From positions 1 through 6,351 of the forward strand of contig CAYLIP010000093.1 in the NCBI GenBank assembly GCA_964383855.1: a stretch of 6,351 bases of DNA, written 5' to 3'. Shown here piece after piece: positions 1-5,352 of this stretch. Numbering within the stretch: position 1 is the first letter of the stretch; every line of letters starts with the position of its first letter. Under the pieces are notes generated by a model. That model made no database searches. It was given only the letters and a program-made list of their open reading frames with translations, and was not told the DNA's origin. Both the position numbers and the translations under genes were made by a program. The stretch comes from CAZHAC01 sp964383855 (lineage in GTDB: Bacteria; Chloroflexota; Dormibacteria; Dormibacterales; Dormibacteraceae).

Positions 1-1739
1 CCGTTGCGGCCGAAGATCATCGCGCGGTTGTTGTCGTCGCTCATGATCGCGCCCATGATGTACGCGACCCCGGGGTCGATCGCCTGCTTGGCGGTGGCGT
101 CGGGGTTGGCCTGATAGAGCACGCGGCCGCGCGCGTCGGTGACCTTGAGGATCGCCTCCGGCCCGTGGTAGATGCCGAGGTTGGCATAGGTCGCGTAGGC
201 CTCCACCTCCTGCAGGGTGGTGACGCCGGCGCCGCCCAGGGTCAGCGAGGGGCCGTAGTTGAAGACGGGGCCGTTCGCATTGCCGCTTATGTCCAGCGGA
301 CGAAGCCCGGCCGAGCGCCAGAACTCGACCACCGCCGGCACGCCGATCGAGAGCTCGGCCTTGACCGCCGGGATGTTGAGCGAATTGGCCAGGCAGACCT
401 TGAGCGGGCAGACGCCATGGGAGGCCTTGTCGTAGTTGAAAACCTTCCAGGCCGGCTGCCCGGGCCCCTGGCTGAGCTCGAGCGGGCTCGGGCTGTCGGC
501 GATCGGAGTGACCATGGTCGCCTTGCGGGCGCTGATCACGGCGCCGTAGGTGAAGGGCTTGAGGGAGGAGCCCGGGTTCACGTACCGAGTCGTCTCGTTG
601 ATCTGGCCGCCGGTCGAGTTGTAGTCCAGCCCGGATCCGACCATGACCAGGATCTGGCCGGTCTTGGGATCGACCGAGACCAGTGAGGAATCGAGGAGGC
701 CGCCGGGGTCGCGCCAGCGGTTGGCGTTGAGGTTGTCGGTGACGATCTTCTGGCCCACCTGCTGCTTGGCGTAGTCCAGGGTGGTCGTGACGTTCAGCTG
801 CTGCGTGCCGGTCTTGAAGCCGAGCTGCTCGAGCTCCCGCTGCACGTACTCGACGAAGTGAGGCGCCAGGAAGGTGTTGACGGGGCCGAAGACCGAGAGC
901 TGCTCGCCGTAGGCCTGGGCCGACTCGTCCGGCGTGATGTTGCCGAGGCGGACCATGGCGTCGAGCACCTGCTTCTGGCGGATCTTGGCGTCCTGCGGGT
1001 TGACGATCGGGCTCCAGCGGGCGGGGGCCTGGGGCAGGCCGGCGAGCATCGACGCCTGGGCCAGGTCCAGGCTCCTGGCGTCCCTGTGGAAGTAGGTCTG
1101 GGAGGCGGCCTGCGCCCCGTAGGCCTGGGCGCCGTAGTAGGCGCGGTTGAGGTAGAGTTCGAGGATCTGGTCCTTCGAGTAGTGCTGGGTCAGCTGGTAG
1201 GCGAGGACCAGCTCCTTGGCCTTCCTCTCGTAGGACTGCTCGGGGGTGAGGAAGAGCTGCTTGGCCAGCTGCTGCGTGATCGTCGAGCCGCCGCCCGTGA
1301 TGGCCTGCGCGTGGAGGTTGCCCATGGCCGCCCGGGCGATGCCCTGGACGTCGAAGCCCTGGTTCTTGTAGAAGTTCTTGTCCTCGATCGCGACCGTGGC
1401 CTGGGCCAGCTTGGGCGACATGTTGCGCAGCGGCGTGTAGATCCGGCGGTCGCCCTGGTCGGCTATGTCCGCCAGCAGAACGCCGTTGCGGTCGCTGACG
1501 AAGACGTCGCCGCCCAGGCTAGCGGCGTCGAGGCCGGTGACGGGCGGCAGGGAGCCGATGAACGACTGGGCGTAGGCGTCGGCGGCGAGGCCGACCACCA
1601 TCAGGACGCCGAGCAGGATGCCCAGGAGCCTGATGACCGCGGTCCGGCGATCTCGCTGCCCGATCGGGGACCACTTCGCGTGCAGCCTGGCCCGGGGATT
1701 GTGGCCCGCCCTGGTCTTAAGGCGTGCGGGTGGCTTCAT
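1..1739 (-). CDS. Class A penicillin-binding protein (glycosyltransferase/transpeptidase), 3' end cut by window
   Basis: Bifunctional peptidoglycan synthase that polymerises lipid II into glycan strands and cross-links the peptide stems outside the membrane. I translated 579 codons from the ATG at 1739 with no stop; the C-terminus lies beyond base 1. A basic cytoplasmic tail (about 1-33) is followed by one membrane segment (about 34-55). The GT51 domain follows: EDKNFY with catalytic E119, GGGSTITQQ at 149-157, RKAKE at 172-176 and ILELYLNRAYYG at 192-203. The transpeptidase domain has the SxxK motif SSLK at 391-394 (nucleophile S391) and SLN at 453-455. The KTG motif, expected soon after residue 579, is outside the window. 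In the first GT motif the usual His (EDxxFYxHxG) is Asn126. This is the last visible gene of the minus-strand series, 58 bp after the methyltransferase. No good Shine-Dalgarno precedes the ATG, but no other in-frame start gives the tail and anchor. The family is certain; the exact paralogue (PBP1a, PonA-like) is not. Confidence 0.95.
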   Translation of the reverse strand, partial: MKPPARLKTRAGHNPRARLHAKWSPIGQRDRRTAVIRLLGILLGVLMVVGLAADAYAQSFIGSLPPVTGLDAASLGGDVFVSDRNGVLLADIADQGDRRIYTPLRNMSPKLAQATVAIEDKNFYKNQGFDVQGIARAAMGNLHAQAITGGGSTITQQLAKQLFLTPEQSYERKAKELVLAYQLTQHYSKDQILELYLNRAYYGAQAYGAQAASQTYFHRDARSLDLAQASMLAGLPQAPARWSPIVNPQDAKIRQKQVLDAMVRLGNITPDESAQAYGEQLSVFGPVNTFLAPHFVEYVQRELEQLGFKTGTQQLNVTTTLDYAKQQVGQKIVTDNLNANRWRDPGGLLDSSLVSVDPKTGQILVMVGSGLDYNSTGGQINETTRYVNPGSSLKPFTYGAVISARKATMVTPIADSPSPLELSQGPGQPAWKVFNYDKASHGVCPLKVCLANSLNIPAVKAELSIGVPAVVEFWRSAGLRPLDISGNANGPVFNYGPSLTLGGAGVTTLQEVEAYATYANLGIYHGPEAILKVTDARGRVLYQANPDATAKQAIDPGVAYIMGAIMSDDNNRAMIFGRN

Positions 1740-1758
1740 GCTTGGAAATGCGGCGCCG

Positions 1759-1764
1759 ATTGTA
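1759..1764 (-). promoter_or_regulatory. Possible -10 element for the PBP gene
   Basis: On the minus strand the hexamer TACAAT (one mismatch to TATAAT) lies 19 bases before the PBP ATG, in one of the few less GC-rich spots here. Transcription would start about 12-14 bases before the ATG. That would explain the lack of a clear ribosome binding site, since short-leader and leaderless genes are common in high-GC Gram-positives. No convincing -35 box is seen at 16-18 bp, so this is tentative. Confidence 0.25.
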
Positions 1765-1775
1765 GATGGTGCGAC

Positions 1776-1799
1776 AACGGCCGGGCCCGCCGGCCAGTT
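1776..1799 (-). terminator. Terminator-like hairpin between the methyltransferase and PBP genes
   Basis: GGCCGG at 1779-1784 and CCGGCC at 1790-1795 form a perfect 6-bp stem around a 5-base loop. AAC at 1776-1778 and GTT at 1797-1799 extend it past one bulged base. The hairpin overlaps the methyltransferase stop codon. No T-run follows on the minus strand, so it is a weak candidate for intrinsic termination and may only attenuate or protect the transcript. Confidence 0.25.
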
Positions 1800-2532
1800 A
1801 CGGGACCCGTTCGACGACCAGCAGGTGGCTCAATCCGAGCCCGCTCAGCGGCGTCGCCTCCGCCGCCTGCACGGTTCGCCGGAGGAGGGCGCCGGCGCTG
1901 CCGAAGCGCGCGACCAGGTTGTCGTAGCCGCCGAAGATGCGCGCGTGCGAGACGACCTGGACGGGCAGGCCGTCGAAGAGCCGCAGCAGTGAATGCCGGG
2001 TGTAGGTGCGCACGTGCGGCGCCAGCCGGTCGCGCAGCGGGTCGGGAAGGTAGTTGACGAGCGGGATGTTGCCGAACCGGTAGCGGCGCCGCCAGAAGAC
2101 CCCGTGCTGCTCGACCGGGTACCAGCGGTTGGGGCAGAAGATCACGGCCCGGCCTCCGGGCCGCAGCACCCGCACCATCTCGGATACCGACTCCCGGTCG
2201 TCGCGCACGTGCTCGATGACCTCGTTGGAGATCACCAGGTCGAAGGTGGCGTCGGCAAAGGGCAGCGCCTCGCCGGCTCCCACCACCAGCCGCTCGGGAC
2301 CCAGGCGGCGGGCCGCCTCGGCCACCCGGTCACGTTCGTAGTCAAGGCCCCAGACCTCACGCGCCAGCGGCCGCAGATGGGCCACGTAGGTGCCGATGCC
2401 ACAGCCGTTGTCGAGGACGCGCGCACTGGTGAGAGAGGGCGCCGCCTCCTGGATCATGCGGAGGCGGCGCTCCTGGCCGGCGCGCCAGACGTAGCTCGGC
2501 TCCCCGCGCTCGGCCGCCTTCTCTGAGGGCAC
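1798..2532 (-). CDS. Class I SAM-dependent methyltransferase (Methyltransf_11-like)
   Basis: A predicted soluble 244-residue enzyme that transfers a methyl group from S-adenosylmethionine to an unknown acceptor. The Rossmann-type core is clear: motif I VLDNGCGIGTY at 39-49 binds SAM; the acidic residue D64 in WGLDYE should contact the ribose hydroxyls; ALPFADATFDLVISNEVIEH at 89-108 covers motif II; VLRPGG at 122-127 precedes the next strand. After about residue 135 the sequence is rich in Trp, Arg and Tyr (RWYPVEQHGVFWRRRYRFG), which probably forms the acceptor site and is not diagnostic. The start is GTG at 2532: an in-frame TAG lies 12 bases upstream and the next Met is residue 26, already inside the fold. 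No clear ribosome binding site is seen, and the 29-bp gap to the BON gene is consistent with co-transcription. Small-molecule, lipid and quinone substrates all remain possible. Confidence 0.85.
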   Translation of the reverse strand: MPSEKAAERGEPSYVWRAGQERRLRMIQEAAPSLTSARVLDNGCGIGTYVAHLRPLAREVWGLDYERDRVAEAARRLGPERLVVGAGEALPFADATFDLVISNEVIEHVRDDRESVSEMVRVLRPGGRAVIFCPNRWYPVEQHGVFWRRRYRFGNIPLVNYLPDPLRDRLAPHVRTYTRHSLLRLFDGLPVQVVSHARIFGGYDNLVARFGSAGALLRRTVQAAEATPLSGLGLSHLLVVERVP

Positions 2533-2561
2533 CGGCCGAGGCTAAAGCGAACCGCTGGCGA

Positions 2562-3227
2562 TCAGGCGCGACCCGAGTTGGAGGCAGCCGGGGCGCTTGC
2601 CGCCGGCGCGGTGGTCAGGTTGACGACCGCGGCCACCCCCTCGACCCCCTGGGCCCGGGTCGCCGCCGCGTCGGCCTCCTGGGCCTGCAGGGTGCCCCGC
2701 AGGTAGACCGTCCGGCCCTCGACCGCAACCTGGAGACCGGCCGGCATCCCGCCGCCGGCGGCGATTGCCGTCTCGACGTCGGAGCGGAGCCTGGCCTCAT
2801 CCAGGATCGTCCCCTGCTGGCCGCGAACCCTGCCCATCATGCCGTCGACCGCCGAGGTGACGCCGGCCCCGCGGGCCGCCGACGACGTCCGAGCGCCGAG
2901 CCGGGTGACCATGTCCCGCCGCCTGGAGTCGACCAGGAACCAGGCGATCCCGAGCGTGGCGGCGCCGAGCAGCAGCCAGGCCCAGGGCACCGACCGGCGG
3001 CGCCGCCCGGGCCGCAAGCCCTGCATCCGCGCCGCCCGCTTCTCGACCTGCTCGCGGAGCGCGGCAGCCGAGCTGTACGCCCGGTTGCCGAGGGCGCGAG
3101 TATCCAGGTCGTCGATCCGGGAGGCGACGTCCTCCAGGCGGTCGGCCAGCTCGTCGCGAACGAGCTCGTACGTCCGGGCGAGCTCCGAGAGCGCGCTGTC
3201 TCCCCGCTTTTTGATGTTGGTTTTCAT
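2562..3227 (-). CDS. Membrane-anchored BON-domain protein
   Basis: A 221-residue protein. The first 70 residues are charged and mostly helical, with a likely coiled coil at about 14-45. An Arg-rich stretch (RRRR at 75-78) leads into one membrane segment at about 79-99 (VPWAWLLLGAATLGIAWFLV). A linker follows, then a single C-terminal BON domain at about 144-206, recognised by the LRSDVETAI helix, the strand pattern GLQVAVEGRTVYLRGTL and the GVEGVAAVVN ending. BON domains are typically found in envelope proteins and are thought to bind phospholipid or other envelope components. The tail after 206 is low-complexity Ala/Pro/Ser. The frame stays open upstream to 3746, but that part only shadows the preceding gene. 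The ATG at 3227 is chosen because AGGGTGG lies just upstream and the previous gene stops 13 bp before it. The specific role is unknown. Confidence 0.8.
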   Translation of the reverse strand: MKTNIKKRGDSALSELARTYELVRDELADRLEDVASRIDDLDTRALGNRAYSSAAALREQVEKRAARMQGLRPGRRRRSVPWAWLLLGAATLGIAWFLVDSRRRDMVTRLGARTSSAARGAGVTSAVDGMMGRVRGQQGTILDEARLRSDVETAIAAGGGMPAGLQVAVEGRTVYLRGTLQAQEADAAATRAQGVEGVAAVVNLTTAPAASAPAASNSGRA

Positions 3228-3232
3228 AACAC

Positions 3233-3239
3233 CCACCCT
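3233..3239 (-). promoter_or_regulatory. Ribosome binding site of the BON-domain gene
   Basis: AGGGTGG on the minus strand, with its AGGG core 8 bases before the ATG at 3227, is one of the better Shine-Dalgarno matches in the window. It fixes the start of the BON-domain gene and argues against the 173-codon upstream extension of that frame. Confidence 0.6.
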
Positions 3240-3240
3240 A

Positions 3241-3750
3241 TCAACTGGACCGCTGCCTTGCGAAGACCTCCGAAGCTTCGACCAGCCGCTCCTGGCGGCT
3301 CCCCGGAAAGTGCACGCGCACGCCCGGCCGGCCGGGGCTGCCGAGCTCCCAACCGGCAGCGTACAGCCGCGCGGCCTCGGTGAGGTCGCGGACCTGCGCG
3401 ACCTGGCGGCCGTCGGTGAAGGCCAGCGTCTGAGCGCGCGAGCCCGGGAAGCCGAGCCGGACCTCGCCGCCGGTCCGGAGGTTGAAGACGTAGTCGTCGA
3501 AGCCGCCGTCCGCCGCGCCGGCGACCAGCTCGGCGACCGTGGGCAGGGCTCCCTCGCGCATCTGGGCCTTGACGTCCGCGCGCGTGCGCACGTGCGCCAT
3601 CCGCTCCCGGCGCCGGCGCTCCGTGAGAAGGACGTCGCGCTGGGCGCGCAGCTCGTCGAGCTGGGCCTGGAGCGGCCGCATCTGCTCCCGGAGCCGTGCC
3701 ACCCGGGCCTCGATCTCGGCCTCATCGAGGGCCGAGAGATCCTCACTCAT
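3241..3750 (-). CDS. Coiled-coil protein of unknown function with a duplicated VRxxFPGSR strand motif
   Basis: A 169-residue protein that I do not recognise. Residues about 8-56 are strongly heptad-like and charged (RVARLREQMRPLQAQLDELR), predicting a coiled coil that ends in a basic RRRRER patch. The C-terminal half looks like a small beta-rich domain holding two similar pieces: VRLGFPGSRAQTL at 97-109 and VRVHFPGSRQERL at 144-156. There is no signal peptide or membrane segment, so it is probably cytoplasmic. It starts at ATG 3750, with GGAGGG 6 bases upstream, and its first 8 bases overlap the end of the MFS gene (ATGAGTGA), which suggests translational coupling. The BON gene follows 13 bp after its stop. 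Neighbours hint at an envelope-related role, but nothing in the sequence proves it. Confidence 0.75.
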   Translation of the reverse strand: MSEDLSALDEAEIEARVARLREQMRPLQAQLDELRAQRDVLLTERRRRERMAHVRTRADVKAQMREGALPTVAELVAGAADGGFDDYVFNLRTGGEVRLGFPGSRAQTLAFTDGRQVAQVRDLTEAARLYAAGWELGSPGRPGVRVHFPGSRQERLVEASEVFARQRSS

Positions 3751-4957
3751 GCTCCGCCCTCCGGCCCCGGAAGCCGGCGAAGAGCGCCACGTCGTAGATC
3801 GCCTTCAAGCCGCCACCAACCCAGAACGGTAGTCCGTACGCGGCGGCCTGGATGGCGGCCCCGGCCAGGGCCGGCCCCGCCGCCTGCGTGACACCGCGCA
3901 CCGCACCCATCGACGCCACGGCGGCCGCCCGCTGGGAGGCGGGCACGATGGAGACGATGTAGGCCTGGCGCGCGGGCACGTCCATCTGCGAGATCGAGTA
4001 GCGGGCCACCAGGAGCCCGATCGCCCAGGGGAGCGTGGGCGCGAAGGGGACCAGCAGGAGCAGCAGGTTGGAGGGCAGGTGGGTGAAGACCATGGTGTTG
4101 ACGAGACCGATCCGGTCGGCCAGGCGGCCCGAGACCTCGTAGGAGGCGGACTGCATCACCGCGATGCCGCCGAAGGCCGGTCCCAGCACCTCGCTGCCGG
4201 CGCCGAAGCGCCGGTGCAGCCAGTAGGCGATGACCGCATTGGCGACCAGGCCGCCCCCCACCGAGTCGAGCGCGAAGAGAGAGGCGAGCCCGGCCAGCGG
4301 CCGCAGATCGGCCAGGCGGGTCGGCGCGGGCGCCGTCTCGACCCGGGCGGAGAGCGTTAGGGGCAGGGCCGCGGTCAGGAGCCCGATCACCGCGTAGAGC
4401 AGGAAGAGGAGGGTCGAACGGCCGAGGTCGCTGCCCAGCCCGGCGGCCAGTCCGCCGGCCGCCACCGCCAGGCCGCCTGAGAGGGAGTAGCGGGCGAAGG
4501 CGCGGTTGCGGCCGGTCGCGCTCACGGACTCGGTGAGCACGGCCTGCTCGACCGCCGAGAAGGGTCCCAGGTCGGGCTGGGCGGCGCCCAGCATCCCGGT
4601 CAGCGCGCCGGCCATCAGCAGTGGGAAGGACGGGGCCAGGGCGAGGTCGAGGCCGGCCAGGGCCATCAGCAGCCCGGCCCCGGCCAGGGCCGGCCGCCGG
4701 CCGTATCGCTCGGCCAGCCGGGCGAAGGCGAGGCCGAGCAGGGAGCCGGCCAGGGAGCCGGCGGCGAGGAGGGCGCCGATCTGCGCCGGCCCCAGGCCCC
4801 GGCGCTCGAGGTGGAGGCCGATCAGGACGGCCGCGAAGCCGAACCCGAAGGCGCGCAGGACGCGCGTCAGCAGCAGCCGGGGGTAGTCGCCGAGCGGGCG
4901 GTCAGCCGTGGTCGGGCACCCGGAGGAGGTGGAGAATTGGGGCCTCGGTAGCTGCCC
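3743..4957 (-). CDS. MFS transporter, 5' end lacking a normal start codon (possible frameshift)
   Basis: Major facilitator superfamily membrane transporter. The reading frame is open from 4957 to the stop at 3743-3745 (404 codons), close to the usual 390-420 residues and about 12 membrane helices. The first ATG in this frame is at 4666, which would give only 307 residues and lose the first two helices. Upstream of it the frame clearly encodes MFS sequence: a helix-like stretch LRAFGFGFAAVLIGLHL, a second at IGALLAAGSLAGSLLGLAFA, then the family's loop 2-3 motif as LAERYGRRPAL. I checked every codon from 4667 to 4957 and found no ATG, GTG or TTG. Either a rare start such as CTG is used (for example near 4870-4876), or a one-base error or true frameshift separates this frame from the GTG at 4961. 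An RYSISQMDVPARQAYI stretch and several Gly-rich helices lie in the C-terminal half. The substrate is unknown; drug or metabolite efflux is a generic guess. Confidence 0.8.
   Translation of the reverse strand, partial: GQLPRPQFSTSSGCPTTADRPLGDYPRLLLTRVLRAFGFGFAAVLIGLHLERRGLGPAQIGALLAAGSLAGSLLGLAFARLAERYGRRPALAGAGLLMALAGLDLALAPSFPLLMAGALTGMLGAAQPDLGPFSAVEQAVLTESVSATGRNRAFARYSLSGGLAVAAGGLAAGLGSDLGRSTLLFLLYAVIGLLTAALPLTLSARVETAPAPTRLADLRPLAGLASLFALDSVGGGLVANAVIAYWLHRRFGAGSEVLGPAFGGIAVMQSASYEVSGRLADRIGLVNTMVFTHLPSNLLLLLVPFAPTLPWAIGLLVARYSISQMDVPARQAYIVSIVPASQRAAAVASMGAVRGVTQAAGPALAGAAIQAAAYGLPFWVGGGLKAIYDVALFAGFRGRRAEHE
3757..3762 (-). promoter_or_regulatory. Ribosome binding site of the coiled-coil gene
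   Basis: GGAGGG on the minus strand sits 6 bases before the ATG at 3750, inside the last codons of the MFS gene. It supports this start and coupled translation across the ATGAGTGA overlap. Confidence 0.6.
4739..4762. repeat. Perfect 12-bp tandem duplication inside the MFS gene
   Basis: CAGGGAGCCGGC occurs twice in direct succession (4739-4750 and 4751-4762). The duplication is in frame and gives two copies of AGSL in the second predicted helix of the transporter. Such Gly/Ala/Ser repeats are tolerated in MFS helices. Confidence 0.7.
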
Positions 4958-4961
4958 TCAC
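4902..4961 (-). other. Candidate displaced 5' end of the MFS gene (GTG-started 19-codon frame)
   Basis: GTG at 4961 opens a short frame reading MRAATEAPILHLLRVPDHG, which ends at TGA 4902-4904. It lies one base out of register with the MFS frame, which is open across the same stretch. A -10-like TAACCT lies at 4971-4976 on the minus strand, which would place transcription start almost on the GTG, as in leaderless genes. Removing one base somewhere in 4905-4958 would join it to the transporter and give a normal-length protein of about 405 residues. It could also be a chance short frame or a small leader peptide. Confidence 0.35.
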
Positions 4962-5079
4962 CTCGGGGGCAGGTTAGCGCGCGGGGCGGGCCCGGGAAAG
5001 GCGCATGGCGCCCGCACATGTGCCGTTCGGCGGCCTGGGAAAGGCCCTTGCGCCCGCACATGCGCCGTTCGGCGGCCCG

Positions 5080-5179
5080 NNNNNNNNNNNNNNNNNNNNN
5101 NNNNNNNNNNNNNNNNNNNNNNNNNNNNNNNNNNNNNNNNNNNNNNNNNNNNNNNNNNNNNNNNNNNNNNNNNNNNNNN
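5080..5179. other. Assembly gap of exactly 100 N inside the tandem repeat
   Basis: One hundred Ns is the usual placeholder for a gap of unknown length. The 55 bases before it (5025-5079) and the 55 after it (5180-5234) are identical, and repeat phase is not kept across it (113 bp between equivalent positions, not a multiple of 42). The true copy number is unknown, and the two contig ends may simply overlap. Confidence 0.95.
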
Positions 5180-5280
5180 GTTCGGCGGCCTGGGAAAGGC
5201 CCTTGCGCCCGCACATGCGCCGTTCGGCGGCCCGGGAAAGGCCCTTGCGCCCGCACATGCGCCGTTCGGCGGCCCGAGAA

Positions 5281-5306
5281 AGGCGCATGCGCCCGCACAT
5301 GCGCCT
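5281..5306. repeat. Perfect 9-bp stem hairpin in the last repeat copy
   Basis: AGGCGCATG at 5281-5289 and CATGCGCCT at 5298-5306 are exact inverted copies around the 8-base loop CGCCCGCA. The left arm also begins a 12-bp self-complementary stretch, GGCGCATGCGCC, at 5282-5293. Inner units carry CCCTTG where this unit has CGCATG, so they lack the perfect stem. It lies 22 bp before the sufR operator candidate. No T-run follows on either strand. Confidence 0.6.
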
Positions 5307-5328
5307 ATCGGCGTCCGGCCCCGGGCGG

Positions 5329-5352
5329 TTTATCAATTGCCGAGTTGATAAA
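5329..5352. promoter_or_regulatory. Perfect inverted repeat at the sufR start, candidate SufR operator
   Basis: TTTATCAA (5329-5336) and TTGATAAA (5345-5352) are exact inverted copies separated by 8 bases, in an AT-rich island within very GC-rich sequence. The right arm ends on the A of the proposed ATG. The arms include -10-like hexamers (TATCAA, TGATAA), so a bound repressor would block the promoter. SufR proteins of cyanobacteria and actinobacteria are known to bind inverted repeats in front of their own suf operons. That SufR binds this particular site is my inference. Confidence 0.7.

Larger units (their letters stand above)
4994..5317. repeat. 42-bp GC-rich tandem repeat array between the MFS and sufR genes
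   Basis: Units begin GGGAAAGG and contain CGCCCGCACATG and GCCGTTCGGCGG. Complete units start at 4994, 5037, 5192, 5234 and 5276, with a partial unit at 5180-5191 after the N gap. The units at 5037, 5192 and 5234 are identical over 42 bases. The first is 43 bp (one extra G in GCATGGCG) and ends in CCT rather than CCC. The last starts GAGAAAGG and drifts to TATCGGCGTCC. Degenerate outer copies with identical inner ones are typical of arrays that expand by slippage or unequal crossing-over. The unit length is a multiple of three, so the array reads open in several frames and makes spurious ORFs. Each unit holds an inverted repeat CGCCG-TT-CGGCG. The function is unknown: protein-binding sites, nucleoid or REP-like role, or a neutral minisatellite. 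Confidence 0.9.

Noticed and set aside
165..686. Plus-strand frame near the left edge
   Set aside because: It is antisense to the transpeptidase domain of the PBP and shows no domain of its own.
858..2057. 399-codon plus-strand frame opposite the PBP gene
   Set aside because: The minus strand carries all the class A PBP motifs in order; the plus-strand product has no recognisable domain and ends in Arg/Ala/Gly-rich low complexity.
3228..3746. N-terminal extension of the BON-domain protein to 394 residues
   Set aside because: The extra part is the coiled-coil gene read in the wrong frame (Ser/Arg/Pro-rich), while the ATG at 3227 has a good ribosome binding site and normal spacing.
4994..5317. 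CRISPR array
   Set aside because: The repeated units follow one another directly and are identical along their whole 42 bp; there are no variable spacers and no cas genes in the window.
4961..5351. tRNA, riboswitch or small RNA in the intergenic region
   Set aside because: No cloverleaf or known riboswitch core was seen; the hairpins are accounted for by the tandem repeat.
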